50,319 nt of DNA from Staphylococcus petrasii (GTDB lineage Bacteria > Bacillota > Bacilli > Staphylococcales > Staphylococcaceae), in contig NZ_PPRC01000045.1 of assembly GCF_002902565.1 (NCBI RefSeq), positions 1 through 50,319 of the forward strand, in the 5' to 3' direction. Below, in pieces: positions 8,537-20,312 of the stretch; the stretch's first letter is position 1; each line of letters starts with the position of its first letter. A model generated the notes under the pieces. It saw only the letters and a program-made list of their open reading frames with translations. It ran no database searches and was not told where the DNA came from. Made by a program: the position numbers and the translations under genes.

Positions 8537-9040
8537 TTATATTTCCTCATCCAATTCTTCTAATTCTTCACTTTCATTTGCTTTCTTAAATTGAAGAATT
8601 TCTTTTAATTTTGAAGCTTCTTCTTTATTAATTAATTCAATTTCGGCATCTCCACCAGCAGTTGATAAATGTAAACTGGCTAAGTTGTATTGTCTCATGA
8701 AATACCCTTCTTCAATATCGATATTTTGTATTCTATAGAAAGGTATAATGGTCGTTTGAATAAAGATAATCCCCTTTCTTATATAAATCTCATTATCATT
8801 ATAATAATAACGAAAGTTTTTATATTTTAAAAATGGAGCACCAAATACAAAACAAATGACAAATATAATTAAAACACCAATTGCTAATACAATCGTCCAA
8901 ACTGGACTCATCAAATGCATATAAGCAATATCTAAATATGTTACAACACTTACTATAATCAAAAATACGATAAATATAATTAACGCAACCAGTCGCATTA
9001 CTTTAGGACCGTTCTTATGCATATATTTATAATCATTCAT
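8537..9040 (-). CDS. PH-domain membrane protein (YdbS/YdbT-type), third of a cluster
   Basis: About 167 residues. Two hydrophobic helices (about 15-65) are followed by a bacterial PH-like domain beginning near KNFRYYYNDNEIYIRKGIIF and an acidic tail (ESEELEELDEEI). ATG 9040 is chosen because a GAGGTG site lies just upstream, inside the end of the preceding gene, with which it overlaps by 8 bases; the longer frame from 9064 swallows that site. The family is annotated bPH_2. Function is unknown here, although B. subtilis YdbS/YdbT are linked to envelope stress and resistance to amylocyclicin-type bacteriocins. Confidence 0.85.
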   Translation of the reverse strand: MNDYKYMHKNGPKVMRLVALIIFIVFLIIVSVVTYLDIAYMHLMSPVWTIVLAIGVLIIFVICFVFGAPFLKYKNFRYYYNDNEIYIRKGIIFIQTTIIPFYRIQNIDIEEGYFMRQYNLASLHLSTAGGDAEIELINKEEASKLKEILQFKKANESEELEELDEEI

Positions 9041-10559
9041 TGTACTCACCTCGCAAATAGCCATTTACATATTGATTCACTTTATTGTCATGTACAAATT
9101 TCAACTTCATCTCTTCAAATTCTGCTCCTTTAGCAATTAGAAAACTAACATTCTCTAAATGTGCTCTTTCAAGGAATGGATGTTGTTTAGTTTCCATGCC
9201 AATAATCTTATCTGTTTTGAAATAATATGTATTGAAGCTAAATGTATTTACTTCACGAAGTGCAATTTCATCATTTTTGAAATTTAATCCTGCAGCGCGA
9301 ATATAAATATAAGCGTGCAATGCCATTAAGCCAATAATTAAAAGAGCTATAATAATACTCCAAGCACTCCAAAAATAAGTCCCAATGCCAGCTGCTATCA
9401 TTAAAATTATGCTAGGTATTAAAAAATGTCTGTGATAACCACGCCATGGCATATCAGTTTTTATATCATTAAACTGCATTTCCGGAACAAGTGATTTAAT
9501 AATGTGATAAGCCTCTTGTCGTTTAATGAACGGTAAGATCATAATTTTACCATTATCACTAGCGTCTTCTTCTGAAGTGATATCTAAATCACTAGTAATA
9601 ATAAAGTGTATTGATGTATAACCGAACAATTTTCTTAGAAAAGATTGCTTCTCAAGAACAGCTTGCAATCTATCTGTAGGCACGGTAATATTTTTTACAT
9701 TTAATAAACCATAACTAATCTTAAGTTGACTATCTTGTTGCGTAACCGTGTAATTATAATATCGAACGATTGTAATGAGTGTACCTATGATATAACTAAC
9801 TAATAACACAACTCCAACTATAATCAATACAATAAATAATACTGAATTAATCCAGTGCCAAAGGCTAGATGTCCATTTTTCCCATGGAATCATGTGTTGA
9901 AATGCCCCTAGTATAGGCGACACAGTTGCTAAAGCTACGCCAATAGCACCACTCGTCATCGCCATAAGCAATAAGGAACGCCACGACATTTTATAAAGCG
10001 TTGATTCGCTTTGTATTGTACTAGAAGCAACGTTATGAGTACTTTGAATAGGCTGTTCTTCAACTACATTTTGTTCACTATTTACAACTTCTTCATTTTT
10101 ATCTTCTTTCATTTGTAATTGACGTTCGCGAATCGTTCGTTCAATTAAGTTACTCTGCTCTTTTGAAATAGTAGCTAACTCTACTCCATCACTTGGTGTT
10201 TTGATTTGTAAACTCACACCACCAACGATTTGATTAACTAATCCTTGAGTAGTGTCTAGCGACTGAATTCTACTTAAATTTAATTCTTTACGTTTTTTAT
10301 TTATCCATCCAGATGTCACTATAAAATGCTCATCTTCTATCCAATATCGTGTTACATATACTTCTAAAAAGTGATGAATAAATGTAACTATAAAGATGAG
10401 TAAAAATATAGCTGGGCTAATATAATTTCTTATATCTGTAAAATCAAAATCCCAGCTATTAAACACTACAAATATAATAAAAGGAATAATATTTTGTTTT
10501 ATAACTTTTATTAAACCATCTACATATGAAATAGGATGCAACTTTTGAGGATTATACAT
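9033..10559 (-). CDS. YdbT-like PH-domain membrane protein
   Basis: About 508 residues with three repeats of a bacterial PH-like (bPH_2) domain and several pairs of membrane helices (about 20-60, 190-260 and 370-420), so the topology alternates helices and cytoplasmic PH domains. The stretch between about 130 and 180 is polar and Gln/Glu/Ser-rich, likely a linker. ATG 10559 is supported by AGGTG eight bases upstream; the frame from 10571 begins at a GTG that is part of that ribosome site. It overlaps both neighbours by 8 bases, so the three genes are translated as one unit. Biochemical function is unknown. Confidence 0.88.
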   Translation of the reverse strand: MYNPQKLHPISYVDGLIKVIKQNIIPFIIFVVFNSWDFDFTDIRNYISPAIFLLIFIVTFIHHFLEVYVTRYWIEDEHFIVTSGWINKKRKELNLSRIQSLDTTQGLVNQIVGGVSLQIKTPSDGVELATISKEQSNLIERTIRERQLQMKEDKNEEVVNSEQNVVEEQPIQSTHNVASSTIQSESTLYKMSWRSLLLMAMTSGAIGVALATVSPILGAFQHMIPWEKWTSSLWHWINSVLFIVLIIVGVVLLVSYIIGTLITIVRYYNYTVTQQDSQLKISYGLLNVKNITVPTDRLQAVLEKQSFLRKLFGYTSIHFIITSDLDITSEEDASDNGKIMILPFIKRQEAYHIIKSLVPEMQFNDIKTDMPWRGYHRHFLIPSIILMIAAGIGTYFWSAWSIIIALLIIGLMALHAYIYIRAAGLNFKNDEIALREVNTFSFNTYYFKTDKIIGMETKQHPFLERAHLENVSFLIAKGAEFEEMKLKFVHDNKVNQYVNGYLRGEYNE

Positions 10560-11031
10560 CAGAATCTGCACCTCTCAATGTTTCTAGAATATGTTGTGAT
10601 AAATGCTCTGCTTGAACTTCAGACATTAAAGGTAATTTCACTTCGTGTCCTGCTGTAACAAACACAACAGTATTAAGATGAAAAGCTTTTAATAATGGAT
10701 TGGTTTTAATTTGAAGATATTGTAATCTCTCGATTTTAGTCATTTGATGATGCTTAAAGATAAACATAGATTTAACTTCGACATTTTTCGCATCTACACT
10801 ATAATAATGGAAACGATAACGCACATACGGTTGTATGACTAAACGAAGACAACTTAAAACGAACAAGAAGATTAAAATGTAGAAAATAAAATGATACCAA
10901 TTAAAGTAGTTCCACATTGAATGCAAAGCACCTAATATAATTAACTCAATTAGGAATGTAACACCGCTCATTATCCAATGAATAGCGTATGCATTTTTAG
11001 GGCTTTTATGAAATGAATCTTCTAACTTCAT
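10552..11031 (-). CDS. YdbS-like PH-domain membrane protein
   Basis: About 159 residues: two membrane helices (about 18-65) and one bPH_2 domain (RYRFHYYSVDAKNVEVKSMF onward). Two ATGs occur in tandem; the second (11031) is preferred because GGAG is only three bases before the first. First gene of the block that continues through the other PH-domain proteins, acpS and alr. An extended -10 box lies about 27 bases upstream. Confidence 0.87.
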   Translation of the reverse strand: MKLEDSFHKSPKNAYAIHWIMSGVTFLIELIILGALHSMWNYFNWYHFIFYILIFLFVLSCLRLVIQPYVRYRFHYYSVDAKNVEVKSMFIFKHHQMTKIERLQYLQIKTNPLLKAFHLNTVVFVTAGHEVKLPLMSEVQAEHLSQHILETLRGADSDV

Positions 11032-11057
11032 CATAAACTCCTTTGCAATTTTTCTTA

Positions 11058-11066
11058 ATTATATCA
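11058..11066 (-). promoter_or_regulatory. Extended -10 promoter of the ydbS-ydbT-acpS block
   Basis: The minus strand reads TGATATAAT, a perfect extended -10 (TGnTATAAT). No good -35 is seen, as is common for extended -10 promoters. It is about 27 bases before the ydbS-like start. Confidence 0.55.
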
Positions 11067-11155
11067 TACTGATTTAATTCTATATGATTACTTTAATATA
11101 CATTTTCCAACTACACATTATACTTTCTTTATAAGTTTTATATATTTTTGCATAC

Positions 11156-11185
11156 AAAAAAACACCTCAACTCATTGAGGTGTTT
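11156..11185 (-). terminator. Terminator of cshA
   Basis: AAACACCTCAA (11160-11170) pairs with TTGAGGTGTTT (11175-11185) across a 4-base loop; on the minus strand a T run follows. It lies 19 bases past the cshA stop. Confidence 0.88.
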
Positions 11186-11203
11186 CAGACTAAACGTCCA
11201 ATT

Positions 11204-12727
<1,524 letters not shown>

Positions 12728-12911
12728 TTAAACTAACTTTTTTATCAATATACGTCTGTGTATATAAGGTCCTCTTATTACGTCAACTTCTATATAGTAC
12801 CACCTAAAAATATTTATCGCAATAAAGCAATTCCTTACTTTCCTTCAATATATAGCTCATCTCTTCATAATAGCGGTTACATTTTTTAGCTTCTTTTTTG
12901 GGAAAAGGGCA

Positions 12912-12957
12912 TAAAAAACAAACCATTGTGCGATTTTAAACATCCACAATGGCTTGT
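12912..12957 (-). terminator. Terminator of ddl-murF
   Basis: ACAAACCATTGTG (12918-12930) pairs with CACAATGGCTTGT (12945-12957), 13 bp with one wobble, and on the minus strand TTTTTT follows (12912-12917). It is 33 bases past murF. Confidence 0.88.
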
Positions 12958-12990
12958 CAGAAAAACATATATATAAATATATAGTGATAA

Positions 12991-14346
12991 TTAAATAATT
13001 TGATTTACGACTTCTTCAAGTTTATTTCCTCTAGAACCTTTGACTAAGACTTTGTCTTGAGGCACTAAATGAGATTTTAAATACGCTGTCAATTCATCTT
13101 TGCTTGAGAAGTGTGCCACATTTTCAACAAACTGACCACCTACGTCGCTAATAAATTTAGCATCTGTACCGTAAGTAAGTAATGTATGAATACCTTTATC
13201 TTCAAGATGTGCACCAACTTCTTCGTGCATGCGTTGGCTATTCTCACCTAACTCTAATGAATCAGCAAGCACTAAGACTTTACGTCCGTCCATATTACTT
13301 AATGTATCAATGGCTGCTTTCATACTTGTAGGGCTCGCATTATAAGCGTCATTAATCACTGTGATGTCATTATCCGTCACATGACGTTCCATACGCATAC
13401 CAGTAAGTTGAACATTATTAATATTACGTTGAATTGTGTCGTAATCTAATCCAAGTTCGTGGCCTATAGCGATGGCGATAGCAGCATTCTTCATATTATG
13501 GATACCTAAAATAGGTAATTCATAATGTTCTTCACCGTTAATATCAAATGCGATACCATCATTTTTACTATTTTTCACTTCGCATACTAAAACATTATCC
13601 GAATTTAAGCCGATACTAATTAATTTAGCGTTCTTAACTTTCTCAACGTGAGGCACTAACAATGGTTCATCGCCATCATAAATAAATGTGCCACCCTCTT
13701 TTAGGCCAATCGTAATTTCTGATTTAGCTTTAGCGATGCCTTCGCGTGATCCTAAATCTTGCATGTGTGATTCTCCGATGTTAGTAATCACAGCGATGTC
13801 TGGCTCAGCTATCGTTGATAATAATTCAATTTCGTGGAATCCTGACATACCCATCTCTAGAATTGAAATTTCTGTATCTTTATCTAATTCTAAGATAGTT
13901 AATGGTAAACCAATTTCGTTATTATAATTGCCCTGTGTCTTTTTAACTTTAAATTCAGTATGTAAGACACTTTCAATCATATCTTTCGTAGTCGTTTTAC
14001 CATTTGATCCTGTAACCCCGATAACTTTAGGATTAACATGTTTTAAATAAGCTTTCGCTAATTGTTGCAACGCAGTTAATGTATCTTCAACCCAAATAAT
14101 TGGTCCAATAATGTTTGCGTCAATGTCATGCCCTTTTTCATAAAAAGAAGCTCCGGCGCCATCTTGTAACGCTTGTGCTACAAAACGGTGGCCGTCAACG
14201 TTCTCTCCTTTAAAAGGAATAAATAGCATGTCTTCTTTAATCGCACGTGAATCGATTGTAACCCCTTTGATCGTTTGATCTAAGTATTGGTCGTCAATCT
14301 CACAAGGTATCCAGTTTTGAATGTCTTTTAATGAAACTTCTATCAT
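12991..14346 (-). CDS. murF: UDP-MurNAc-tripeptide--D-Ala-D-Ala ligase
   Basis: A 451-residue Mur ligase, the last cytoplasmic step in making the UDP-MurNAc-pentapeptide. The order is UDP-substrate-binding N-terminal domain, central ATPase with P-loop [14 protein letters not shown] (about 109-122), the glutamate-containing [11 protein letters not shown], the [12 protein letters not shown] signature (about 335) and a C-terminal ligase domain. It starts 15 bases after ddl, which makes its D-Ala-D-Ala substrate, so substrate supply and use are co-expressed. Confidence 0.97.
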   Translation of the reverse strand: MIEVSLKDIQNWIPCEIDDQYLDQTIKGVTIDSRAIKEDMLFIPFKGENVDGHRFVAQALQDGAGASFYEKGHDIDANIIGPIIWVEDTLTALQQLAKAYLKHVNPKVIGVTGSNGKTTTKDMIESVLHTEFKVKKTQGNYNNEIGLPLTILELDKDTEISILEMGMSGFHEIELLSTIAEPDIAVITNIGESHMQDLGSREGIAKAKSEITIGLKEGGTFIYDGDEPLLVPHVEKVKNAKLISIGLNSDNVLVCEVKNSKNDGIAFDINGEEHYELPILGIHNMKNAAIAIAIGHELGLDYDTIQRNINNVQLTGMRMERHVTDNDITVINDAYNASPTSMKAAIDTLSNMDGRKVLVLADSLELGENSQRMHEEVGAHLEDKGIHTLLTYGTDAKFISDVGGQFVENVAHFSSKDELTAYLKSHLVPQDKVLVKGSRGNKLEEVVNQII

Positions 14347-14361
14347 AAATGAATTCCTCTC

Positions 14362-15863
<1,502 letters not shown>

Positions 15864-17051
15864 ATGAAATATTCATCCCGTCAACAGCCTTCAAAACATT
15901 GGCTACGAAAAATCGACTGGGTACTCATAGCATTATTGACTATCTTAGCAATTATAAGTGTTGTAACTATTAGTTCAGCTATGGGTGGCGGCCAATATAG
16001 TGCCAATTTTAGTATTCGCCAGATTATTTACTACATATTAGGTGCTATAATCGCTTTACTAATTATGTTGTTTTCACCTAAAAAAATTAAAAACAACACA
16101 TACATATTATATATCTTTTTATGTATTTTACTCGTAGGATTATTAATCCTTCCTGAAACATCTTTCACGCCAATTATTAATGGTGCTAAAAGTTGGTATT
16201 CATTTGGTCCTGTAAGTATTCAACCATCTGAGTTTATGAAAGTAATCTTAATACTTGCGCTTGCTAAAACCGTCGCAAATCATAACCGTTTTACTTTTAA
16301 TAAGTCATTTCAAACTGATTTAATGTTATTCCTAAAAATTATTGGTGTTTCTATCTTACCTATGGCATTAATTCTATTACAAAATGACTTAGGTACTACA
16401 TTAGTCATTTGTGCCATTATCTTAGGGGTTATGTTAGTAAGTGGTATTACTTGGCGCTTGCTTGCACCAATTCTTATTGCTGCAGCAGTAATTGGCGGTA
16501 GTATTATTCTAGCTATTATTTACAAGCCTAGTTTAATTGAGAGTTTACTTGGCGTTAAAATGTATCAAATGGGTCGTATTAATTCATGGCTAGATCCATA
16601 TTCTTACAGTAACGGAGACGGTTATCACTTAACAGAGTCATTAAAAGCAATTGGTTCTGGACAATTATTTGGTAAAGGTTATAACCACGGTGAAGTTTAC
16701 ATACCAGAGAACCATACAGACTTTATTTTCTCTGTTATCGGAGAAGAAATGGGATTCCTTGGCGCAGTGGTCTTATTGCTTATCTTCTTAGCTTTAATCT
16801 TCCATCTTATAAGACTTGCTACAAGAGTTGAATCACCATTCAGTAAGATTTTTATTGTGGGCTATATCTCATTACTTGTATTCCACATCTTGCAAAATAT
16901 TGGAATGACAATTCAACTTTTACCAATTACAGGTATTCCGCTTCCATTCATAAGTTATGGTGGTAGTTCGTTATGGAGTTTAATGGTAGGTATAGGCATT
17001 ATACTTTCTATTCATTATCATCAACGTCAAACCATGCCGAATAACAAATAA
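15864..17051 (+). CDS. rodA: RodA/FtsW-type peptidoglycan glycosyltransferase (SEDS family)
   Basis: A 395-residue integral membrane protein of the SEDS family with about ten predicted transmembrane helices. SEDS proteins polymerise lipid II with a partner class B penicillin-binding protein. The signature NGAKSWYSFGPVSIQPSEFMK (about 104-124), the ENHTDFIFSVIGEEMG loop (about 282-297, with the catalytic-type Asp in HTDF) and the PITGIPLPFISYGGSSL C-terminus are present. It resembles the staphylococcal RodA rather than FtsW, which is usually near pyc; that assignment rests on context and length. AAGGAG precedes the ATG, and it is a single-gene unit with its own terminator. Confidence 0.92.
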   Translation: MKYSSRQQPSKHWLRKIDWVLIALLTILAIISVVTISSAMGGGQYSANFSIRQIIYYILGAIIALLIMLFSPKKIKNNTYILYIFLCILLVGLLILPETSFTPIINGAKSWYSFGPVSIQPSEFMKVILILALAKTVANHNRFTFNKSFQTDLMLFLKIIGVSILPMALILLQNDLGTTLVICAIILGVMLVSGITWRLLAPILIAAAVIGGSIILAIIYKPSLIESLLGVKMYQMGRINSWLDPYSYSNGDGYHLTESLKAIGSGQLFGKGYNHGEVYIPENHTDFIFSVIGEEMGFLGAVVLLLIFLALIFHLIRLATRVESPFSKIFIVGYISLLVFHILQNIGMTIQLLPITGIPLPFISYGGSSLWSLMVGIGIILSIHYHQRQTMPNNK

Positions 17052-17053
17052 TT

Positions 17054-17095
17054 AAAGACGCTTAATCATAACGTTACGTGATTAAGCGTCTTTTT
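17054..17095 (+). terminator. Terminator of rodA (probably bidirectional)
   Basis: AAAGACGCTTAATCA (17054-17068) pairs perfectly with TGATTAAGCGTCTTT (17079-17093), followed by a T run on the plus strand. It is two bases past the rodA stop and also lies just after the minus-strand small ORF. Confidence 0.92.
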
Positions 17096-17102
17096 GTATA
17101 AA

Positions 17103-17240
17103 CTATTTTAGTTCGTGTCGTACTTGCGATGATGTAGGCAAAGTGTTGATGATGTCTAAACGAGATTTTGTCTTTTTAATATTCACACCTAAAGATGATA
17201 ATAATTTGACTACATTTTGTATCTTATCCGATTTACTCAT
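17103..17240 (-). CDS. Small conserved-looking ORF, 45 residues (possibly Lmo0850-like)
   Basis: The minus strand encodes MSKSDKIQNVVKLLSSLGVN followed by IKKTKSRLDIINTLPTSSQ and VRHELK, stop at 17103. A GAGGTG ribosome site is eight bases before the ATG. It is basic, without a signal peptide or membrane helix, and the KLLSSLGV...KTKSR pattern recalls the small Lmo0850-like proteins of Listeria, Bacillus and Staphylococcus; I recall this from memory only. It lies 109 bases downstream of csoZ on the same strand, with a GGGGTA half-site (17278-17283) in that gap. Function unknown. Confidence 0.75.
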   Translation of the reverse strand: MSKSDKIQNVVKLLSSLGVNIKKTKSRLDIINTLPTSSQVRHELK

Positions 17241-17349
17241 TGGTAATCACCTCGTTTTTTGACTTTCAAGGTTATACTACCCCAATTAAATTAGATTTAC
17301 CATACAATTTTAAAAATAATTTTTAATTTTTTATTAAGAAATTCGTAAA

Positions 17350-17556
17350 TTAATTTAACACTTTAAATCTATCATCATAAATTTCTTTTTCAATACTATT
17401 TAAATTTGTCGGTGTTTCGTATTCAATTACTACAGATTTGTGTTCCGCACTTACTTCAACTTCTTTAACACCAATCATTTGAGATAAGCGATGTTGCAAT
17501 TGAGTAGCTTGTTCACTTTTTTCTAATCCTTCAATGTTTATAGTACTTTTAGCCAT
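17350..17556 (-). CDS. csoZ: CsoZ-like HMA-fold protein without cysteines
   Basis: A 68-residue protein with the size and secondary-structure pattern of a CopZ-type copper chaperone (heavy-metal-associated fold), but the metal-binding CxxC is absent: the region where it belongs reads IEGLEKSEQATQ, and there is no cysteine in the protein. It starts 11 bases after csoR and is surely co-transcribed. In S. aureus the csoR-linked gene is called csoZ and a copper role was proposed; without the CxxC, copper binding by the classical site is impossible, so the role here is open. Confidence 0.8.
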   Translation of the reverse strand: MAKSTINIEGLEKSEQATQLQHRLSQMIGVKEVEVSAEHKSVVIEYETPTNLNSIEKEIYDDRFKVLN

Positions 17557-17567
17557 GTTTTATTCTC

Positions 17568-17861
17568 CTAGTCTTTCATTAACTTTTGAAAAGTCACCAA
17601 TAATTCTTCCATTGCTTCTTCTTGAGCACCGTTGTTTACTTTATCCATGATACAACTTTTCATATGATAATCTAATAATTTCGTCGCAACACTATTAAGT
17701 GCTGATCTTGTAGCTCTTATTTGAGTTAACACATCATCACAATACACATCGTCTTCAATCATACGATTGATTGCTCTTACTTGCCCTTCAATTCGATTAA
17801 GTCTTGATTTTAAATTCAATTTCATCTGTTCAGAATGGTGTGCATGCATTTCACTCGACAA
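17568..17861 (-). CDS. csoR: Copper-sensing transcriptional repressor CsoR
   Basis: A 97-residue all-helical DUF156 repressor. The Cu(I) ligands Cys41, His66 and Cys70 are all present (VYCDDV and DYHMKSC), in the same positions as in S. aureus CsoR; copper binding lowers DNA affinity and derepresses copper genes. The N-terminus has an extra MHAHHS stretch. Start is a TTG at 17861 with AAGGGTGA upstream; the ATG at codon 5 is an alternative with a poorer ribosome site. It heads an operon with csoZ, and its promoter overlaps an inverted repeat that could be its own operator. Confidence 0.94.
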   Translation of the reverse strand: MSSEMHAHHSEQMKLNLKSRLNRIEGQVRAINRMIEDDVYCDDVLTQIRATRSALNSVATKLLDYHMKSCIMDKVNNGAQEEAMEELLVTFQKLMKD

Positions 17862-17890
17862 GGTAGTTCACCCTTTCTTTTATTCTATAA

Positions 17891-17921
17891 TATCGTATAG
17901 TTTAACGATACTTTTCGTCAA
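17891..17921 (-). promoter_or_regulatory. csoR promoter with overlapping inverted repeat
   Basis: On the minus strand TTGACG (17916-17921) and TACGAT (17892-17897) are 18 bases apart. An inverted repeat TATCGT-N8-ACGATA (17891-17910) covers the spacer and the -10, where a repressor would block polymerase. Autoregulation by CsoR is an inference; the repeat is not GC-rich like classical CsoR sites. Confidence 0.5.
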
Positions 17922-17952
17922 ATGCATTAACTTTTTTAGCTTAAAATTGATT

Positions 17953-17981
17953 GTGTCATTTTGAATTCTGCATGATACAAT
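17953..17981 (+). promoter_or_regulatory. Extended -10 promoter of cls
   Basis: GTGTCA (17953-17958), a 17-base spacer and TACAAT (17976-17981) preceded by TG one base upstream (17973-17974). It is 70 bases before the cls start and is divergent to the csoR promoter. Confidence 0.5.
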
Positions 17982-18050
17982 AATTATTAAGAAAAGTAAT
18001 AAAAAACTTATACTTTTTGCAAGAATAATATCTATAGAGGGAGGCACAAA

Positions 18051-19535
18051 ATGTTAGAACTTTTTTCAATGGCTTTTGCCCATTCAACTTTGATTATTAA
18101 TATTATCTTAATTTCTGCCTTTCTTTTAAACTTAATTTTCGCGTTCGTTATTATCTTTATGGAACGTCGCAGTGCTGGTTCAATTTGGGCATGGCTTCTA
18201 GTTTTAGTATTTCTGCCTATTATCGGCTTCATATTATACTTATTATTAGGACGTCAAATTCAAAAAGATCAAATTTTCAAATTGAATAAAGAAGATCGTA
18301 AAGGACTAGCAATGATTGTTGACGAACAAATCGACGCTTTAGAAAGTGATGATTTTTCAAAAGGCAATCATCAAATCGTTAAGTTTAAAGAAATGGTCCG
18401 TATGCTGTTATTTAATAATACAGCATTCTTAACAACAGATAATCGTATTAAAATTTTTACAGATGGAAATGACAAATTCGATGCATTAATTGAAGATATT
18501 AAAAATGCACAAGACTATATACATATTCAGTACTACATTTTCAAAAGTGATGGTTTAGGCCGTCGCATACTTTCTGCGCTTGAAGCAAAACTTGACGAAG
18601 GCCTGGAAGTTAAAATGTTATACGATGATATGGGTTCTAGAACATTACGTAAAAAAGATATCAAACACTTTAGAGAGAAAGGCGCACATGTAGAATCATT
18701 CTTCCCTTCTAAACTGCCATTAATCAATTTACGAATGAACAACCGTAATCACAGAAAAATCGTGATTATTGACGGTAAAATCGGTTATGTTGGCGGATTT
18801 AATGTAGGCGACGAATATCTTGGAAAAGATAAGAAATTTGGATATTGGAGAGATACGCATTTACGTCTTGAAGGTGACTCAGTTAACGCGCTTCAATTAC
18901 GCTTTATTCTAGATTGGAATTCTCAATCAAGTCGTGACTTTATTGAATATGATGACCGCTATTTCCCAGATGTAGATTCAGGTGGCTCTATAGGTGTGCA
19001 AATTGCTTCAAGTGGCCCTGATGAAGATTGGGAACAAATTAAATATGGTTATTTAAAAATGATTTCATCGGCAAGAAAATCAATTTATATTCAATCTCCT
19101 TATTTCATCCCTGACCAAGCGTTCCTTGATGCAATTAAGATTGCAGCATTAGGTGGCGTAGAAGTTAATCTGATGATTCCTAGCATGCCCGACCATCCAT
19201 TTGTGTATTGGGCTACATTAAAAAATGCAGCTTCTTTATTAGATGCGGGCGTTAAGATTTATCAATATGACAATGGTTTCTTACATTCTAAGACGCTGAT
19301 TATTGATGATGAAATTGCTACAGTAGGAACTGCAAATATGGATAATCGTAGTTTCGTTTTAAACTTTGAAGTAAATGCTTTCGTTTATGATAATGATGTA
19401 GCACGTCAATTAAAAGAAGCATTTATCCAAGATATGAAAGTATCCTATCGTTTAACTAAAGAGCTTTACGCGAAACGAAGTACTTGGATTAAATTTAAAG
19501 AAGGTATTTCTCAATTACTTTCTCCAATTCTTTAA
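18051..19535 (+). CDS. cls: Cardiolipin synthase (phospholipase D family)
   Basis: A 494-residue membrane enzyme that makes cardiolipin from two phosphatidylglycerols. Two N-terminal transmembrane helices (about 4-32 and 40-66) are followed by two HKD motifs: [16 protein letters not shown] (about 234) and [21 protein letters not shown] (about 414). The length is normal. Staphylococci usually carry two cls genes, and this is the one next to the HD hydrolase and rodA. GGGAGG precedes the ATG. Confidence 0.95.
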   Translation: MLELFSMAFAHSTLIINIILISAFLLNLIFAFVIIFMERRSAGSIWAWLLVLVFLPIIGFILYLLLGRQIQKDQIFKLNKEDRKGLAMIVDEQIDALESDDFSKGNHQIVKFKEMVRMLLFNNTAFLTTDNRIKIFTDGNDKFDALIEDIKNAQDYIHIQYYIFKSDGLGRRILSALEAKLDEGLEVKMLYDDMGSRTLRKKDIKHFREKGAHVESFFPSKLPLINLRMNNRNHRKIVIIDGKIGYVGGFNVGDEYLGKDKKFGYWRDTHLRLEGDSVNALQLRFILDWNSQSSRDFIEYDDRYFPDVDSGGSIGVQIASSGPDEDWEQIKYGYLKMISSARKSIYIQSPYFIPDQAFLDAIKIAALGGVEVNLMIPSMPDHPFVYWATLKNAASLLDAGVKIYQYDNGFLHSKTLIIDDEIATVGTANMDNRSFVLNFEVNAFVYDNDVARQLKEAFIQDMKVSYRLTKELYAKRSTWIKFKEGISQLLSPIL

Positions 19536-19547
19536 TTTTTATGTTAT

Positions 19548-19572
19548 AGAGGCTTAGGTTTCCTAGCCTCTT
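19548..19572 (+). terminator. Terminator of cls
   Basis: AGAGGCTTAGG (19548-19558) pairs with CCTAGCCTCT (from 19562), with one bulged T, and TTATTTTATTATTTTTT follows. It lies 12 bases past the cls stop and 30 bases before the next gene. Confidence 0.75.
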
Positions 19573-19602
19573 ATTTTATTATTTTTTGAAAAGAGGATTA
19601 CT

Positions 19603-20253
19603 ATGGAATACCATCAAAAAGTGACTTTAGCCCGAGAATATATGCAAAACTTTCATAAAGATGACTATTCAGGTCATGATATTGCTCATGTGGAAAGAGT
19701 AACACTACTAGCACAACGTATCAGAGAACAAGAACAACGAGGCGACGAATTAACTATTACATTAGCTACTCTCTTACATGATGTGATAGACGATAAGTTA
19801 ACTAATAAAGACGAAGCAATTCAGCAATTGTTAAAATTTTTGAAAACGCTAGAAATAGACGAGGATACTCGAAATCATATTCTACATATCATTCAAAACT
19901 TAAGTTACCGTAATGGCAAAAATAATAATGTTGAATTATCAATTGAAGGTCAGATTGTTCGAGACGCCGATCGCTTAGATGCCATTGGAGCAATTGGTAT
20001 TGCTAGAACATTTCAATTTGCCGGTCATTTCGATGAGCCGATGTGGACAGCATCACCAAATGACAATGTGCCACAAACTGAGACCATTCCTTCATTACCT
20101 CCATCAGCGATTCGCCATTTCTACGACAAATTATTAAAGTTAAAAGATTTAATGCATACTTCTACCGGAAAAGAACTTGCACAACAACGTCATGATTTTA
20201 TGGAACAATTTTTAAAGCAGTTTTATAGTGAATGGCATATTTCAAATGAATAG
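19603..20253 (+). CDS. HD-domain phosphohydrolase (YpgQ/YedJ type)
   Basis: A 216-residue HD-superfamily metal-dependent phosphohydrolase. The metal ligands are visible as GHDIAHVERV (about 25-34), LLHDVIDDK (about 65) and DRLDAIGAIGIAR (about 126-138), the order seen in YpgQ/YedJ proteins. B. subtilis YpgQ is a Mn-dependent pyrophosphohydrolase of nucleotides; whether this gene has that activity is inference. It follows cls on the same strand after the cls terminator and has GAGG before the ATG. Confidence 0.88.
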   Translation: MEYHQKVTLAREYMQNFHKDDYSGHDIAHVERVTLLAQRIREQEQRGDELTITLATLLHDVIDDKLTNKDEAIQQLLKFLKTLEIDEDTRNHILHIIQNLSYRNGKNNNVELSIEGQIVRDADRLDAIGAIGIARTFQFAGHFDEPMWTASPNDNVPQTETIPSLPPSAIRHFYDKLLKLKDLMHTSTGKELAQQRHDFMEQFLKQFYSEWHISNE

Positions 20254-20258
20254 ATAAC

Positions 20259-20299
20259 AAAAGTCGGCTATCCGTAATTAAACGATAACCGACTTTTTT
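20259..20299. terminator. Bidirectional terminator between HD hydrolase and dehydrogenase genes
   Basis: AAAGTCGGCTATC (20260-20272) and GATAACCGACTTT (20284-20296) form a 13-bp stem with one C-A mismatch. TTTTTT follows on plus and a short T run on minus. It serves the convergent genes ending at 20253 and 20313. Confidence 0.85.
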
Positions 20300-20312
20300 A
20301 AAGTTATATAAT

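Noticed and set aside
17767-17964. Plus-strand frame overlapping csoR
   Set aside because: Antisense to the well-supported csoR and its promoter, with no ribosome site.
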